Shown one piece after another: positions 10,778-20,391 of a DNA stretch of 64,000 bases. This DNA is from Symsagittifera roscoffensis (taxonomy: Eukaryota > Xenacoelomorpha > Acoela > Convolutidae). The stretch's first letter is position 1. Every line of letters begins with the position of its first letter. The stretch is from assembly GCF_963678635.1 (NCBI RefSeq), contig NC_087067.1, positions 16,815,018-16,879,017 on the forward strand, read 5' to 3'. The position numbers and the translations under genes are program-made. Below the pieces are notes generated by a model. It searched no databases and had not been told where the DNA came from. It saw only the letters and a list, made by a program, of their open reading frames with translations.

Positions 10778-11669
10778 GAACCGGAAGTGGAGTTCGAACC
10801 AGAAGCGGAACAGACTCATGAGCAAGAACTATCAAACTTGCGCGTGCTCGAATGGCTCCATGATCTGCCGAGAGATCCAAAAGAGACGATCCTGACGATT
10901 CAGGACGTCGATAAAGACGGCATCAAATACATCAGTCATGACAATACCGAGTCCAACTGGGTCGCCCCAGATGGTCCTCTACGTTTTCCACAATCCAACC
11001 TCGATCTCCTAGACTTTGGGCGATCGACGGGGACGTCGATGGATATTTTTGTCCGGGGAGTGGGGGTAGGACTCATCCACACCAAAAATCTGATAATAAA
11101 AAAATTGAAATCGGCAAGAGAAACCGGAGAACTAGAGACAGAGGGCGAGAATGCTAAAAAACCACCTTTTGGACAAATCTTTGAATCGTATTTTGATCTA
11201 CCGAACCATTATTCGAACAATATCGTCATAACGGACAGCGATTTCATACTCACGGAACGCACTTGCGCCATAGCGATACCCGCGGACGTAAGCTTCAAAA
11301 CAGCACTAGCGGCTGACTTCAAACAAGAGTATAAGAATATCGAGTTGTTTTGGAAACAGAGGCTTGGTGTGGGAGGGATGATAGCGCTGCCCCCTGTTGC
11401 ATCACAGATACCAGGGAAATATTTGTGTTTCCTGGTTACCAAGGCCACTGATAGGCAACACGTAGATCCAAAGAGCTTGGTATTGGCCTTGACTCGACTT
11501 AGGGATTTTTTTGGTTGAGAGAGGAGTGACCTCTCTCTCGTTGCCAGTATACGATACTAATAGGGAAAAACTACATCCGAGAGAGTTGTACGCACTTGTA
11601 CATGTGATATTTTCAGAGACTGACATAGAAGTTTACTTACATAAAAAATACTATCTGAGCATATGCTAA
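10778..11669 (+). pseudogene. pol segment 5: macro-like (ADP-ribose-binding type) domain
   Basis: Open in the integrase frame from the TGA at 10775 to a stop at 11516-11518. It then continues in the neighbouring frame to TAA 11667-11669. The shift coincides with a T7 run at about 11506-11512 and looks like a one-base slip. The pattern is that of a macro domain: a strand before SDFILTERTCAIAIPADVSF, then a helix (TALAADFKQEY), GKYLCFLVTKA, DPKSLVLALTRLRDF, and after the shift LSLPVYDTNREKLHPREL and HVIFSETDIEVYL. This order matches the single-domain macro family that hydrolyses or binds ADP-ribose. The glycine-rich loop of active members is not obvious. The identification is from pattern memory, not a search. 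The 145 residues before the domain are unassigned. Confidence 0.72.
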
Positions 11670-12144
11670 GAATTGCGCTCGGCAATAAGTGGTTTTTATT
11701 AAGTTACTCGATAAAAATTAGAGTCAAGTTTTAGATTAGGTTAGGTTTTAGGTACAGTATTAGGGATTATGTTTTTATGTGATAGTACAGGTGTGTGATG
11801 TTTATGTGTTTATTTGTTATGTTATTGTTATGATATGTTTTATGTTTTTTGTCATAAAAGAACTGGGGTACTCCAGGTCGTCAAGGTGACAGCGCTCATT
11901 CGTGCTACACGGACAAAGATAAAGGTGGACGATCCACCTTGGTGCTAAATTTCTAAATCAGAATTGAAAAAAGAGTTTTAATGGAGAGTTTTAAAGAGTT
12001 GAATGATGTTGTATCCAAAAATGATGGTTTTAAGTCGCGACTTGTTTTTTAGATCTTGATTGATCAAAAATTGTTTATTGGATCCATTGAATCGAAACGA
12101 GACAGGAAGACACTACACGACAGCAAGAATCAACACGATAAGAA
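11670..12144. other. Non-coding gap between pol-macro and the second ORF block
   Basis: AT-rich, no ORF. It holds a perfect hairpin at 11922-11940 (8-bp arms AAGGTGGA/TCCACCTT with a 3-base CGA loop). The leader to the ATG at 12145 is rich in short A and G runs. Because it is the only intergenic region in the element, it is the place to look for a subgenomic promoter, splice acceptor or internal ribosome entry signal. Confidence 0.5.
11922..11940. repeat. Perfect short hairpin upstream of the second ORF
   Basis: Arms AAGGTGGA and TCCACCTT with a CGA loop, 205 bases before the ATG at 12145. It is followed by plain AT-rich sequence, with no U-run terminator. Confidence 0.6.
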
Positions 12145-15100
12145 ATGGGTGACACGACCGAACTCATGGAATTCCTCTCAGCGAGTCTAGGAGCGACTCT
12201 AGACGAGATCTATCAGCGGCTGATCGATTGTGATTTCACACGAGAAGACCCGGGGCTGGCGATGTTTGTGGTCGCACTCCTTAATGCATTAGGACAAGAG
12301 GGTCGAGGGAATCGCCCTACGGAAGTCGTGTTGATGTTGGCCTTCGGTGAGCCCGGGACCGCCGAGAGAGGCCGAAATCGACTGATGAGATGGAGGCGTG
12401 GAGAAATGTCTGGCCACGACCTGGCTCGTGAGCCAGGACTAGGTGAACAGAGGGACCACCGGCTAGGTGAGATGCCCTTACCAGTCCAACCGGCGCAGCC
12501 ACTCATCGGAGCGAAGAGACAACGTGATGGGCCAGGCCCGTCACATTCGGTCGACTCCCCTACAGCTGCTCCTCCTTCGAAGAAAGTGAGGGTGAGTGAA
12601 ATAGAGATCCAGACGTCAGAGACGATCGAGACGCTGGAGAAGAAGAAGAAAGATCAAAGCGAGCTGTGTGCCAAACTCCAGGAGTATAGGGCAATAGCTC
12701 GAGAAAAAGACGAATGGAAGAAGAAATACGAAGATCTACAGGTGGCTTATAAGGAGCATGAAATAAAGCACCTGAAGGAGCTGTATATGGCGAAGGTGAG
12801 CCAAGTGTCACCGGAAGTTCTGGCGAGCATGAGATCCTCGGAGGGATCCAACGACACACGACCCGGGACAACAGCTCAGGAGCTGTGTGTATCGAGAGGG
12901 ACCGAGGTTCTGGATTTGCGTGCATCGAGAGAGCCCGAGGCTCCTCAGCAGACACAACTGTCTGCTTCTAGCCAAAGGTTCACGATACCAGACCCTTCTG
13001 ACACTTACCTCGCCCCTCAGTTCCAAGAATCGTTCAACCAAGTGGCCAGAGCGACAATGGAGGAGATCAACCGAACCACTGGACGGACATTGGGTAGGAT
13101 CGTTCCTTCCCAGCGTCGTGATCAGTCATCTAATAGCTCGGAGCGAGCACCCCACACGATAGTGCCCTCGGGGACTGCGCATGGCAGAACCTATCAAAAG
13201 TCCCGCGTGGTAGATATTAGGAAGAATCTGATGACACGGCACCAGTTCACGCAAGTAGCTGCGGAGCATCCTCGAGCCTGCCTGAATGACATGAGCTGGA
13301 ACCCCGCTACGAGCGACCAGGTAATTCCCCCAGGGAGTCGCCACCTGATCATAGGAGACAGTTTGGTGAGGGATCTGAATGAGATCTTCGTCTATGGTCA
13401 GACAACCACTTTGTGCTTTGGAGGAGCTTCAGTGGCTCAGGTCATCAAGATGATGGAATTCCAAAGCGAGGATCACCTGGACACGCTGGTGATAATGCTA
13501 GGAACTAACGACGTCTCGAGAGCCCCAGTGACTCCCGAGTGCAAGTGGGAGCCTCTGCTGGTATGCCTCCTGAATGAACTGAAGGAGAAGTACAGGCCCA
13601 GGTTTGTGGTGCTGTGCACGATACCACAAAACCCGCTGATGGGCACCACAGTGGCAGATTTCATGAACGGCAACGTGACACGGTGGAACGAAATGATCCG
13701 TAATCTGGTGAGAAGCAACCCTGGCGAGTTGCGACTTCTGGATCTCGAAAACACGCTGCGCATGATTGATCACATTGCGCTTACCAGAGATGGGATACAT
13801 TTCAACACCCAACGAGGGAGACACTGGATGAATGATGTATTTCAGACGCAATTGAGGGAAATGGAGCAGGAGTCGAGGGCGACCAGTTCTCTGGCTCGGA
13901 CCAGCTCAACGACCGGAGGAAGTAGAATAAGGGCAAGCGTGCCCGAATCCCTCGTCAACCGCCTAGGGCCCTTGGCAATGGAGACGGCTGTAACCGCACC
14001 CACCGCTCCGAGCTCAAACGTGAGAGAGAGGCTAGGGACTGCTCCTCCTCCCAGAACACAACCGCTTGAAAGCCGACTTGGCAGATCAGTGGTTCAGAAC
14101 AGAAATAACTCCCAGACCGTGTCTAGGAGGAACGATCCGCCCGCCACGGCAAACCCTGCTCCAGCAGCAGGACCGTCTACGAGCGCCGTGCCTGCGGAGG
14201 GAGTTGAACCAGGCAGCCTGCTGCTTTGGAACCGATCAGACCCGAGTCATTGGGGACAGTATAGGACGGACATGTCCACGAAGCTGAACATGAATACCTT
14301 GACATGTCGGGAGGACGCGATGAGAATGATTGGCGGAGAAAGTCCCACGGTGTCGCGATTATATCGGATATCAGGCGTGGATTGGCTGCTAGCAGAGCAG
14401 GAGCAGTTCAGCTCTACGACTACGCTCCGACATGCATACTTGAACGGGTTGCCTCAGGACAATACCTTTGGACCCTTGAACACGCGGTCCCTTACGGACG
14501 TCCGACAGAGAGCCCGGGAATTGACGCCACCTGCTCGAAGGGGCAAGTTTCAGACAGAGAACAAGACCAATAACAAGCATCATAAGATGTACAGGCAGTT
14601 CGCTAAACCACCTGGTCAGACGCCTGGCGAGTATTCAAGGGATTATCCCCGAACGACCACGGTAGATGGAGATGACCAGAGATATGGGAAACTGAAGGCC
14701 CCAATAGGCCACGGCCTGTTCGCAGCTTACGATCCCTTAGAGATGAAAGCTGCAAAGTATCTGATCGTAGCCAGTTCCGATTATCTTTATACGCCCCGTT
14801 CTCTCTTTTGGCCAGACGTGATTTTCTTGACGGCACCTAAATTGGACTGGGGACAGGCAATCGGCATGATGATAAGTGTACGAAGGGTGGTCAGCATGAA
14901 GCCGCAGGTGATAGTGGTTGCAGGCTCAAATGATCATCTGCAAAGCAGGGGCTTATTGTCACGTCTGACGGATTGGTCGATCCCGAGCAACGAGGTCATA
15001 GGGGAGGCGATAATTACACTGCTCTCGGCGATGGCAGCAGCAAAACAACGTTTCACCCAAAATGTGGTGAAGGTGGTCTTTGTGTTGTCACCAGGGTACG

Positions 15101-15228
15101 CTGCATTGCCAGAACCTCTTCAGTTTGTATACACAATGGTCACAACGATAGCAGAGGGGAGGTTCAACGTAATAATTCCGGCCCCGAACAGAGTAGTAGA
15201 CCCGGACAATCTACCCGTCCCGATCTGA
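12145..15228 (+). CDS. Second ORF block, part 1: coiled coil, SGNH/GDSL hydrolase domain and a second SGNH-like domain
   Basis: 1027 codons from an ATG. Residues 160-220 are rich in K and E and look like a coiled coil. An SGNH-hydrolase fold spans about 395-560 with all four blocks: GDS (nucleophile Ser406), a Gly in FGGAS (425-426), GTND (Asn455), and the DGIH pair (Asp549 and His552). The enzyme class includes esterases, lipases and deacetylases; the substrate cannot be told. Residues 590-830 are proline/serine-rich linker. Residues 870-1015 look like a second domain of the same fold: YLIVASSDYLY in place of block I, and VVAGSND in place of block III. No DxxH follows, so it is probably inactive. 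There is no signal peptide or membrane segment. The TGA at 15226 is probably a frameshift artefact: the next frame is open from 15200 and continues the protein. Confidence 0.85.
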   Translation: MGDTTELMEFLSASLGATLDEIYQRLIDCDFTREDPGLAMFVVALLNALGQEGRGNRPTEVVLMLAFGEPGTAERGRNRLMRWRRGEMSGHDLAREPGLGEQRDHRLGEMPLPVQPAQPLIGAKRQRDGPGPSHSVDSPTAAPPSKKVRVSEIEIQTSETIETLEKKKKDQSELCAKLQEYRAIAREKDEWKKKYEDLQVAYKEHEIKHLKELYMAKVSQVSPEVLASMRSSEGSNDTRPGTTAQELCVSRGTEVLDLRASREPEAPQQTQLSASSQRFTIPDPSDTYLAPQFQESFNQVARATMEEINRTTGRTLGRIVPSQRRDQSSNSSERAPHTIVPSGTAHGRTYQKSRVVDIRKNLMTRHQFTQVAAEHPRACLNDMSWNPATSDQVIPPGSRHLIIGDSLVRDLNEIFVYGQTTTLCFGGASVAQVIKMMEFQSEDHLDTLVIMLGTNDVSRAPVTPECKWEPLLVCLLNELKEKYRPRFVVLCTIPQNPLMGTTVADFMNGNVTRWNEMIRNLVRSNPGELRLLDLENTLRMIDHIALTRDGIHFNTQRGRHWMNDVFQTQLREMEQESRATSSLARTSSTTGGSRIRASVPESLVNRLGPLAMETAVTAPTAPSSNVRERLGTAPPPRTQPLESRLGRSVVQNRNNSQTVSRRNDPPATANPAPAAGPSTSAVPAEGVEPGSLLLWNRSDPSHWGQYRTDMSTKLNMNTLTCREDAMRMIGGESPTVSRLYRISGVDWLLAEQEQFSSTTTLRHAYLNGLPQDNTFGPLNTRSLTDVRQRARELTPPARRGKFQTENKTNNKHHKMYRQFAKPPGQTPGEYSRDYPRTTTVDGDDQRYGKLKAPIGHGLFAAYDPLEMKAAKYLIVASSDYLYTPRSLFWPDVIFLTAPKLDWGQAIGMMISVRRVVSMKPQVIVVAGSNDHLQSRGLLSRLTDWSIPSNEVIGEAIITLLSAMAAAKQRFTQNVVKVVFVLSPGYAALPEPLQFVYTMVTTIAEGRFNVIIPAPNRVVDPDNLPVPI

Positions 15229-17425
15229 GCTTCCCGCCGTCTGGGCTGACATTTCGAATGCCATACAGGGGCTCAGAGATTGTAGCACAACTCGGTTGGT
15301 GCTAGATGAAGTTCTGGGGTTGGAGCTGTCCAACTTTGCCAGATTGCTGAAACTAAGACCAGGGGTGGATGACGATCATCTGTTAGTACAACAGGTGGCT
15401 GATGATCTCTGGTTCAGACATATGGATCATGCCGAGAATGAGCAGGGCAGGACAGTCAGGAAGAACATGACATCAGCGGAAGAAGATCTCATGGCAATGG
15501 CTTTGCGCACGAAGCCGCACAACAACATATGGTTATACTTGTCACCAAGGCTGTGCACCTTGGGTGAGGACGCGTTCGAGCATGCGCCGGCAGTGATAAA
15601 AGAGATACACGTGTATCTGAAAAACTTGTTTGATGCCCGGGAGTTAGCTGGGGGCATGATGTTGAAGCTGATGCAGGACGTAAACACGATGTCACTGGAC
15701 AAGTTCCAAGCTGACGCGCTAGCCACGAGGGCACAGTACGAACGATCGGATGCTATCTTGGGTGGAATGGGAGTGGGATGGACGCCATCCTTCCTGTCGA
15801 CGTGCTATCCTAGGGCATCCCGGAACTTGATCGCGAGTTTTGTCAGAGACATCAGGAAGTTATCGATTGGCCTGGTATTAGCCTTATACGTGACATTTGG
15901 TCACGAAAATTTCGTGAAGGGGCCGGCGAATCTCTTCACCCAAGCGTTAGTAGATTTGAGATTGGATGGACTCCTGACTCTGATTGCCATGACCTACGGT
16001 CGACTGGGTGATTTGCTTGTGCTGTTACGTTACCCTGAACAACTACAGGGACCGAGTCGTGAGTTCAATGCACAGTTGGAAACCGCCTCGCTCAAGAAGA
16101 TGAGAGACTGGAGGACTCTCCTGCTCCAATATCTCTTACAACAAAACAGAAGCGTCACTGGAGAAGATAAGGTGGCGACGGATGCGAGTGAGTGCAAGCA
16201 ATATTGTGGCATGCCCTTGCTGACAGATTTGGCAGTCATGATGCGGATCGATCCGTTGGCTCTGATTCACGGACTGCGGGAATTCGTCACGGTGGTGTAT
16301 GGACCGGTGATGTCTTTCGTGTTCCCGGACGTGCAAGTCAAGGCATTCAGGAATTCTGTGTTGTATGTCAACCTGGTCTCAGTCGTGGATTGTTCCGTGC
16401 TGAACTGGGTAGAGCTGAGGGAGTTGAGAGGGCTGGCCAGTGACGATAGGCTGTTCGGAAGAATAGAGGAGCCAGGTTGGATGTTGATGGATTTCAACAA
16501 CCACTTCAAGTGCCGAATGGGCCGTGAGGAATTTTCTCACATCCAGTTTAACCCGAAGCTTTGGAACTTAAGACCAGTAGTGAAGGATACGGGAGCGGCT
16601 ATGGGAGTGCCACTCTTGCCAGAGGCCTATGCACACGCTAAAGAGAACCAGCAAGCGTGGCTTTCTGGGTCCAGGCCGCTGCCGGACCAATGCCCTCGAT
16701 ATCCACCGATAAGGAGGATGTTGTTGGGAGTCACATCTCCCATCATTGCCCCTCGCATCGGAGCAGCTCGTGATGCAGAGAAGAGAATGTTGAAGTGGAG
16801 TGAAGGGATGGAGCCGCGCTTCATCGGCTGGAATGTTGCAGCCGCGCACACGTTTGACTTCTCATTTCCTGATGCTTGGAGTAGGAAAAAGATCAAGGCA
16901 CTACCTTCCAGGGGACCAGAGGTCTCGGCTGAAAAGTGGAACGAAGTGTATTCTCCCACAGATGACTTATCAAGACTGAAGTGGTCAGGAGAAGTGAAAG
17001 TAGTGATGATGGAAGTGGCAAAGGAGAGCAGAGGAGGCTCATATATAACAATAGAGGACCTGGCACCACATGGCGAGGAGTCTGTAGAATTCCTGGTGAA
17101 TGATGAGTTGTTTTATCATGCAGGAGACATGACCGTACCGGCTCGGCCGGACTCGGGCATAGACTCACGACAAGGACCTTCAGGACCCAGGCCGAAACCT
17201 GATGCGGTTGATGATGAATTGATGCATCAGGACGATGACGACGACGACATCGAGGGAAAGACGGGAAAACCGGGTGAGACAGATCTGGGAGCGTTAGAGA
17301 GAGACTTGCTAGAAAACCGGTTTAGTGAAGACGACGATGGGGAAGTCGATGGGAGTCTATTGCTAATGACGCCATCGTCTTTCATGTCCCTACAAAGGAG
17401 GCGTCGGCCGACTTATCCCCGATAG
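15200..17425 (+). CDS. Second ORF block, part 2: large protein of unknown function
   Basis: About 740 codons open in the frame next to part 1. There is no ATG at the junction, and the overlap is only about 29 bases. Reading SRSELPAVWADISNAIQ across 15,218-15,268 joins smoothly to the preceding domain, so I infer one extra base near 15211. I do not recognise the family. The main body is hydrophobic-helical (for example LIALALYVTFG-like and LLTLIAMTYGRLGDLLVLL stretches), but no segment is a clear membrane span. The C-terminus is strongly acidic (a run of aspartates near residue 652 counted from 15296), followed by acidic low-complexity sequence. It stops at 17423-17425. The neighbouring frame is already open from 17329 and leads into part 3. 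Confidence 0.7.
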   Translation, partial: TRTIYPSRSELPAVWADISNAIQGLRDCSTTRLVLDEVLGLELSNFARLLKLRPGVDDDHLLVQQVADDLWFRHMDHAENEQGRTVRKNMTSAEEDLMAMALRTKPHNNIWLYLSPRLCTLGEDAFEHAPAVIKEIHVYLKNLFDARELAGGMMLKLMQDVNTMSLDKFQADALATRAQYERSDAILGGMGVGWTPSFLSTCYPRASRNLIASFVRDIRKLSIGLVLALYVTFGHENFVKGPANLFTQALVDLRLDGLLTLIAMTYGRLGDLLVLLRYPEQLQGPSREFNAQLETASLKKMRDWRTLLLQYLLQQNRSVTGEDKVATDASECKQYCGMPLLTDLAVMMRIDPLALIHGLREFVTVVYGPVMSFVFPDVQVKAFRNSVLYVNLVSVVDCSVLNWVELRELRGLASDDRLFGRIEEPGWMLMDFNNHFKCRMGREEFSHIQFNPKLWNLRPVVKDTGAAMGVPLLPEAYAHAKENQQAWLSGSRPLPDQCPRYPPIRRMLLGVTSPIIAPRIGAARDAEKRMLKWSEGMEPRFIGWNVAAAHTFDFSFPDAWSRKKIKALPSRGPEVSAEKWNEVYSPTDDLSRLKWSGEVKVVMMEVAKESRGGSYITIEDLAPHGEESVEFLVNDELFYHAGDMTVPARPDSGIDSRQGPSGPRPKPDAVDDELMHQDDDDDDIEGKTGKPGETDLGALERDLLENRFSEDDDGEVDGSLLLMTPSSFMSLQRRRRPTYPR

Positions 17426-20391
17426 ACCCAATAAGCCAGGCGAGAGAATGCCGAAGCAGGGATCCGCAGAGATTGCTCCATGAGTCACCAAGGAGGAGAA
17501 AAATCGAAGAATCAATGAGGGTATCCTTCCTGAGTACGCTGCCGGAAGAGGAATGGAAGAGATATCAAAGTGAGTTAGAAGGCAAGACAGGGGCAACCTG
17601 GAGCCGAGTGAATTTCATGGAAAGATCATGGGACGTGATAAGGCGATATGGGAGGCAGTCCATAATGAAGGTGGGATTGAACCAACCCATCTTGCGTGAG
17701 GTCCTGGAGAAAATAGTGAACTCCATGGAGTCGGATGTTCTGACCGAGTCAGTTACAGAAGACAGTGCCGATGATCAGCAAGTCGCAAAGAAATTACCTG
17801 TCAGACGAGCCAGGAAGGGGCTGAAGCGACTAAAAGGGAAAACAGGAAGTCGAGCCATGAACCCGAGAGTGGTGAAGTCGAGAGCCAGCGCAGTGGTGAC
17901 CTCTTTAACGAGCGCAGGTCGTTCAGGCGAGAGCGGGCAAGGAGATGGTGCAACGCTGACAGGGGGAGAAAAAGAGAATCTGATACCCCCTATGCTCTTG
18001 GCAGGTCTGACCACGACTGCCGTAAGATCAAAGAAAACAGCACGAACCCTGGCAGACACTAAATTGGAGATGGAGATCATCAGTCAATATGGATCTGGAG
18101 GACTTGAAGATTACAGTCCCTCGCGGACCAACATAGCCAAGTTGAAGCTGGAAGGACAACTCGACGTGGTCGAGTACAGTCGAGTCACTGTGCCGGAATC
18201 GGTCCACATGGGAGATCCAACAGGAGGGTATGTGGAGATGTTGAAAGCGAGAAATTCCGCGAGAGGGCACCTGATGGCTTGGAGCGAGAAGCGAGCCATG
18301 CAGGAATATCTGAAAGAGCTTACGGAGAATTCAAACTTAAATCGGAAAGAATACGGCACGGTAATGTCCTCTGAAGCGAATGAAATCGGATTGGAAAAAC
18401 TACTAGAAATTTCCTGGAGGGCGGCCTTCTTGAGATATTTCGACGAGGCGATGCATGCACCTGCTACGGTGGCAGCATACCTGGCTCATCCTTGCATGAG
18501 AACTGATCTGCAAGTACGGTTGGCGTGGTGCTTGATGGGCATCAAGAGGGCGGAGTATGAAGCCAGTAATGATTCGAAATCACGGGAACAGGAGCTGGAG
18601 TTGATGGAAGCTCTGCGAGCGTTGATTTCAAAAGACGATTCTGCGATAGCATGGGCTAAGCGTAAGGATGCCCTTTGCTTTGTCAGGTTCGTGGTGGATC
18701 GTATCCCCACTCCTGTTTTGGGAGAATGTATAAAGATCATTCGGCAAAAGGGAGTTTATTGCGAAAGGAACTTCCTTAGGGCACTCCTGGAACTTTATCA
18801 GGACATGCCGTTGACTGTACCAAACAAGGAGTCGAATGACATGGAGAGCTGTCGCAAGTTGGAAGAGGTGAGAAGATATTCCAACAAAGAATTGAAAGTG
18901 AGCCAGGAGTTGATTGAAGCAGTCAAAGGACAAAAAGAGTTTGCAACACTAGGGAAACTGAAGTCGTTCCAATATGTGTCTGGCATACCGGGGATGGCGT
19001 ATAATCCCTTCGTGAATGATGAAGCCAGGGAAGCGTACTTCGACTATGAGCAAGTCATAGTACTCAATTTCTGGGTTGAACGTATTAAAGAAACTGGAAT
19101 GCTGATGGTGGAACAACCCAAAATGGGAATTATCTTGGAAGAACGAGTGGTCGAACCCTCGGTTCCCGAGCTAAAGGGGCAAGTGAGTTTTGATTGTGGT
19201 TCTTGGAACGGTCCCTTTAAAATCAGTCTAGTAACGATGTGGGAACTCATGAAGCCTTCTTGGTGTCCTCATCCTAACGCCGGTTTAATCTGGGACATGA
19301 CGGCGGATATCACGTTAGACCTAGATGATGACGCGAGTTTGCATGATCTGGCCATGATACATCATCTGCTGGCCATGAGGTTGACGAAGCGTAAGAGCAA
19401 CCCATCCACGGAGCTGTCCGAGGAAGGTCCATCGAGCAATTGGTTGAAGCAAGGCACATGCTTGGCTCAACATAGTGGGATGGAAGGACATGTTTGTAAC
19501 CTGGGACACTGCCTGGTTACGCTGAGCGAGCAGCATCGGCAACTGGCACGATTGTACGGAAGATTGAGCATGTCGGATAAGAGTGGCATGGAGTTGGTCG
19601 CGGACTGTCATGGGGTGACGGATGTAAATTTGATCACAGCCTTGGGATTTTGTAGCATGACGAGTTCGATGGAATCGCTTGAGCGCCTGGAGCGTGCCCA
19701 TGAGCTAGTGACGTCCCTCAGCGTGGAAGTATTCCCCGGAGCATTGCAGACAGAGCAGAAGATCGGAGGCTGGAGAGAAGCTCTGGAGAACGAGATGAAT
19801 CTGAAAGATAGTGAGGCCTATCATAAACCGACTGGTTCAAAGTATCTGGTGGGTTCAAGCTCCGCACCATATTGCAGTAGTAGATATCCTACACACATGG
19901 TGGTGATGGATGCGAGGACACAGCAGGTGTTGATTGACCAACTTTTTTCTGTGCCAAAGTGTGTGAGGTTGGCCAGAATGTCGGAGAGGTCATATGATTT
20001 GTTGGCAAAGATCTTTCGGGCAGTCCCGAAGAGATCTGAAGGCGAGTTGCAAGACGTAGTGGGTGAAGAGTTTCTGAGATTGAACGAAGGTAATGTGAGT
20101 GAGTTCCAGAAGCAGAAAGCGAGTGGAGCGGTACCCACTGAATTCCCCACCATAGAAGAGAAAGACGACTTACACAGAATTCTGACGGAGGTGGAACCGT
20201 TGCTGGGAGCCTCAGGGCATCGGACCCGAAGGAACATAGTGAGAACCCATGGGGAGTATCCTTGCCACTGCTTGGCGCAGACGTTGTGGTACCCCAAACG
20301 CGGGAATCTGATGCTAGTATGGGATCTACGGGGTTGCCTGATCAGAATCAACAGGTGTCAATCGTGGTGGTTAGTGCCATGCTGGCAGTGA
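17329..20391 (+). CDS. Second ORF block, part 3: large protein of unknown function
   Basis: Roughly 975 codons counted from 17473, where no ATG is present; the first ATG is at 17515. The frame is already open from 17329, overlapping the end of part 2 by 97 bases. This fits a one-base frameshift within one original ORF. A basic stretch (residues about 106-138 from 17473; many K and R) looks like a nucleic-acid-binding or nuclear-localising patch. The rest is mixed helical sequence with scattered Cys and His but no regular zinc motif. I do not recognise it. The last 45 or so codons before 20391 look out of frame: the neighbouring frame (20223 onward) carries the more protein-like sequence. Confidence 0.68.
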   Translation, partial: RRRWGSRWESIANDAIVFHVPTKEASADLSPIDPISQARECRSRDPQRLLHESPRRRKIEESMRVSFLSTLPEEEWKRYQSELEGKTGATWSRVNFMERSWDVIRRYGRQSIMKVGLNQPILREVLEKIVNSMESDVLTESVTEDSADDQQVAKKLPVRRARKGLKRLKGKTGSRAMNPRVVKSRASAVVTSLTSAGRSGESGQGDGATLTGGEKENLIPPMLLAGLTTTAVRSKKTARTLADTKLEMEIISQYGSGGLEDYSPSRTNIAKLKLEGQLDVVEYSRVTVPESVHMGDPTGGYVEMLKARNSARGHLMAWSEKRAMQEYLKELTENSNLNRKEYGTVMSSEANEIGLEKLLEISWRAAFLRYFDEAMHAPATVAAYLAHPCMRTDLQVRLAWCLMGIKRAEYEASNDSKSREQELELMEALRALISKDDSAIAWAKRKDALCFVRFVVDRIPTPVLGECIKIIRQKGVYCERNFLRALLELYQDMPLTVPNKESNDMESCRKLEEVRRYSNKELKVSQELIEAVKGQKEFATLGKLKSFQYVSGIPGMAYNPFVNDEAREAYFDYEQVIVLNFWVERIKETGMLMVEQPKMGIILEERVVEPSVPELKGQVSFDCGSWNGPFKISLVTMWELMKPSWCPHPNAGLIWDMTADITLDLDDDASLHDLAMIHHLLAMRLTKRKSNPSTELSEEGPSSNWLKQGTCLAQHSGMEGHVCNLGHCLVTLSEQHRQLARLYGRLSMSDKSGMELVADCHGVTDVNLITALGFCSMTSSMESLERLERAHELVTSLSVEVFPGALQTEQKIGGWREALENEMNLKDSEAYHKPTGSKYLVGSSSAPYCSSRYPTHMVVMDARTQQVLIDQLFSVPKCVRLARMSERSYDLLAKIFRAVPKRSEGELQDVVGEEFLRLNEGNVSEFQKQKASGAVPTEFPTIEEKDDLHRILTEVEPLLGASGHRTRRNIVRTHGEYPCHCLAQTLWYPKRGNLMLVWDLRGCLIRINRCQSWWLVPCWQ

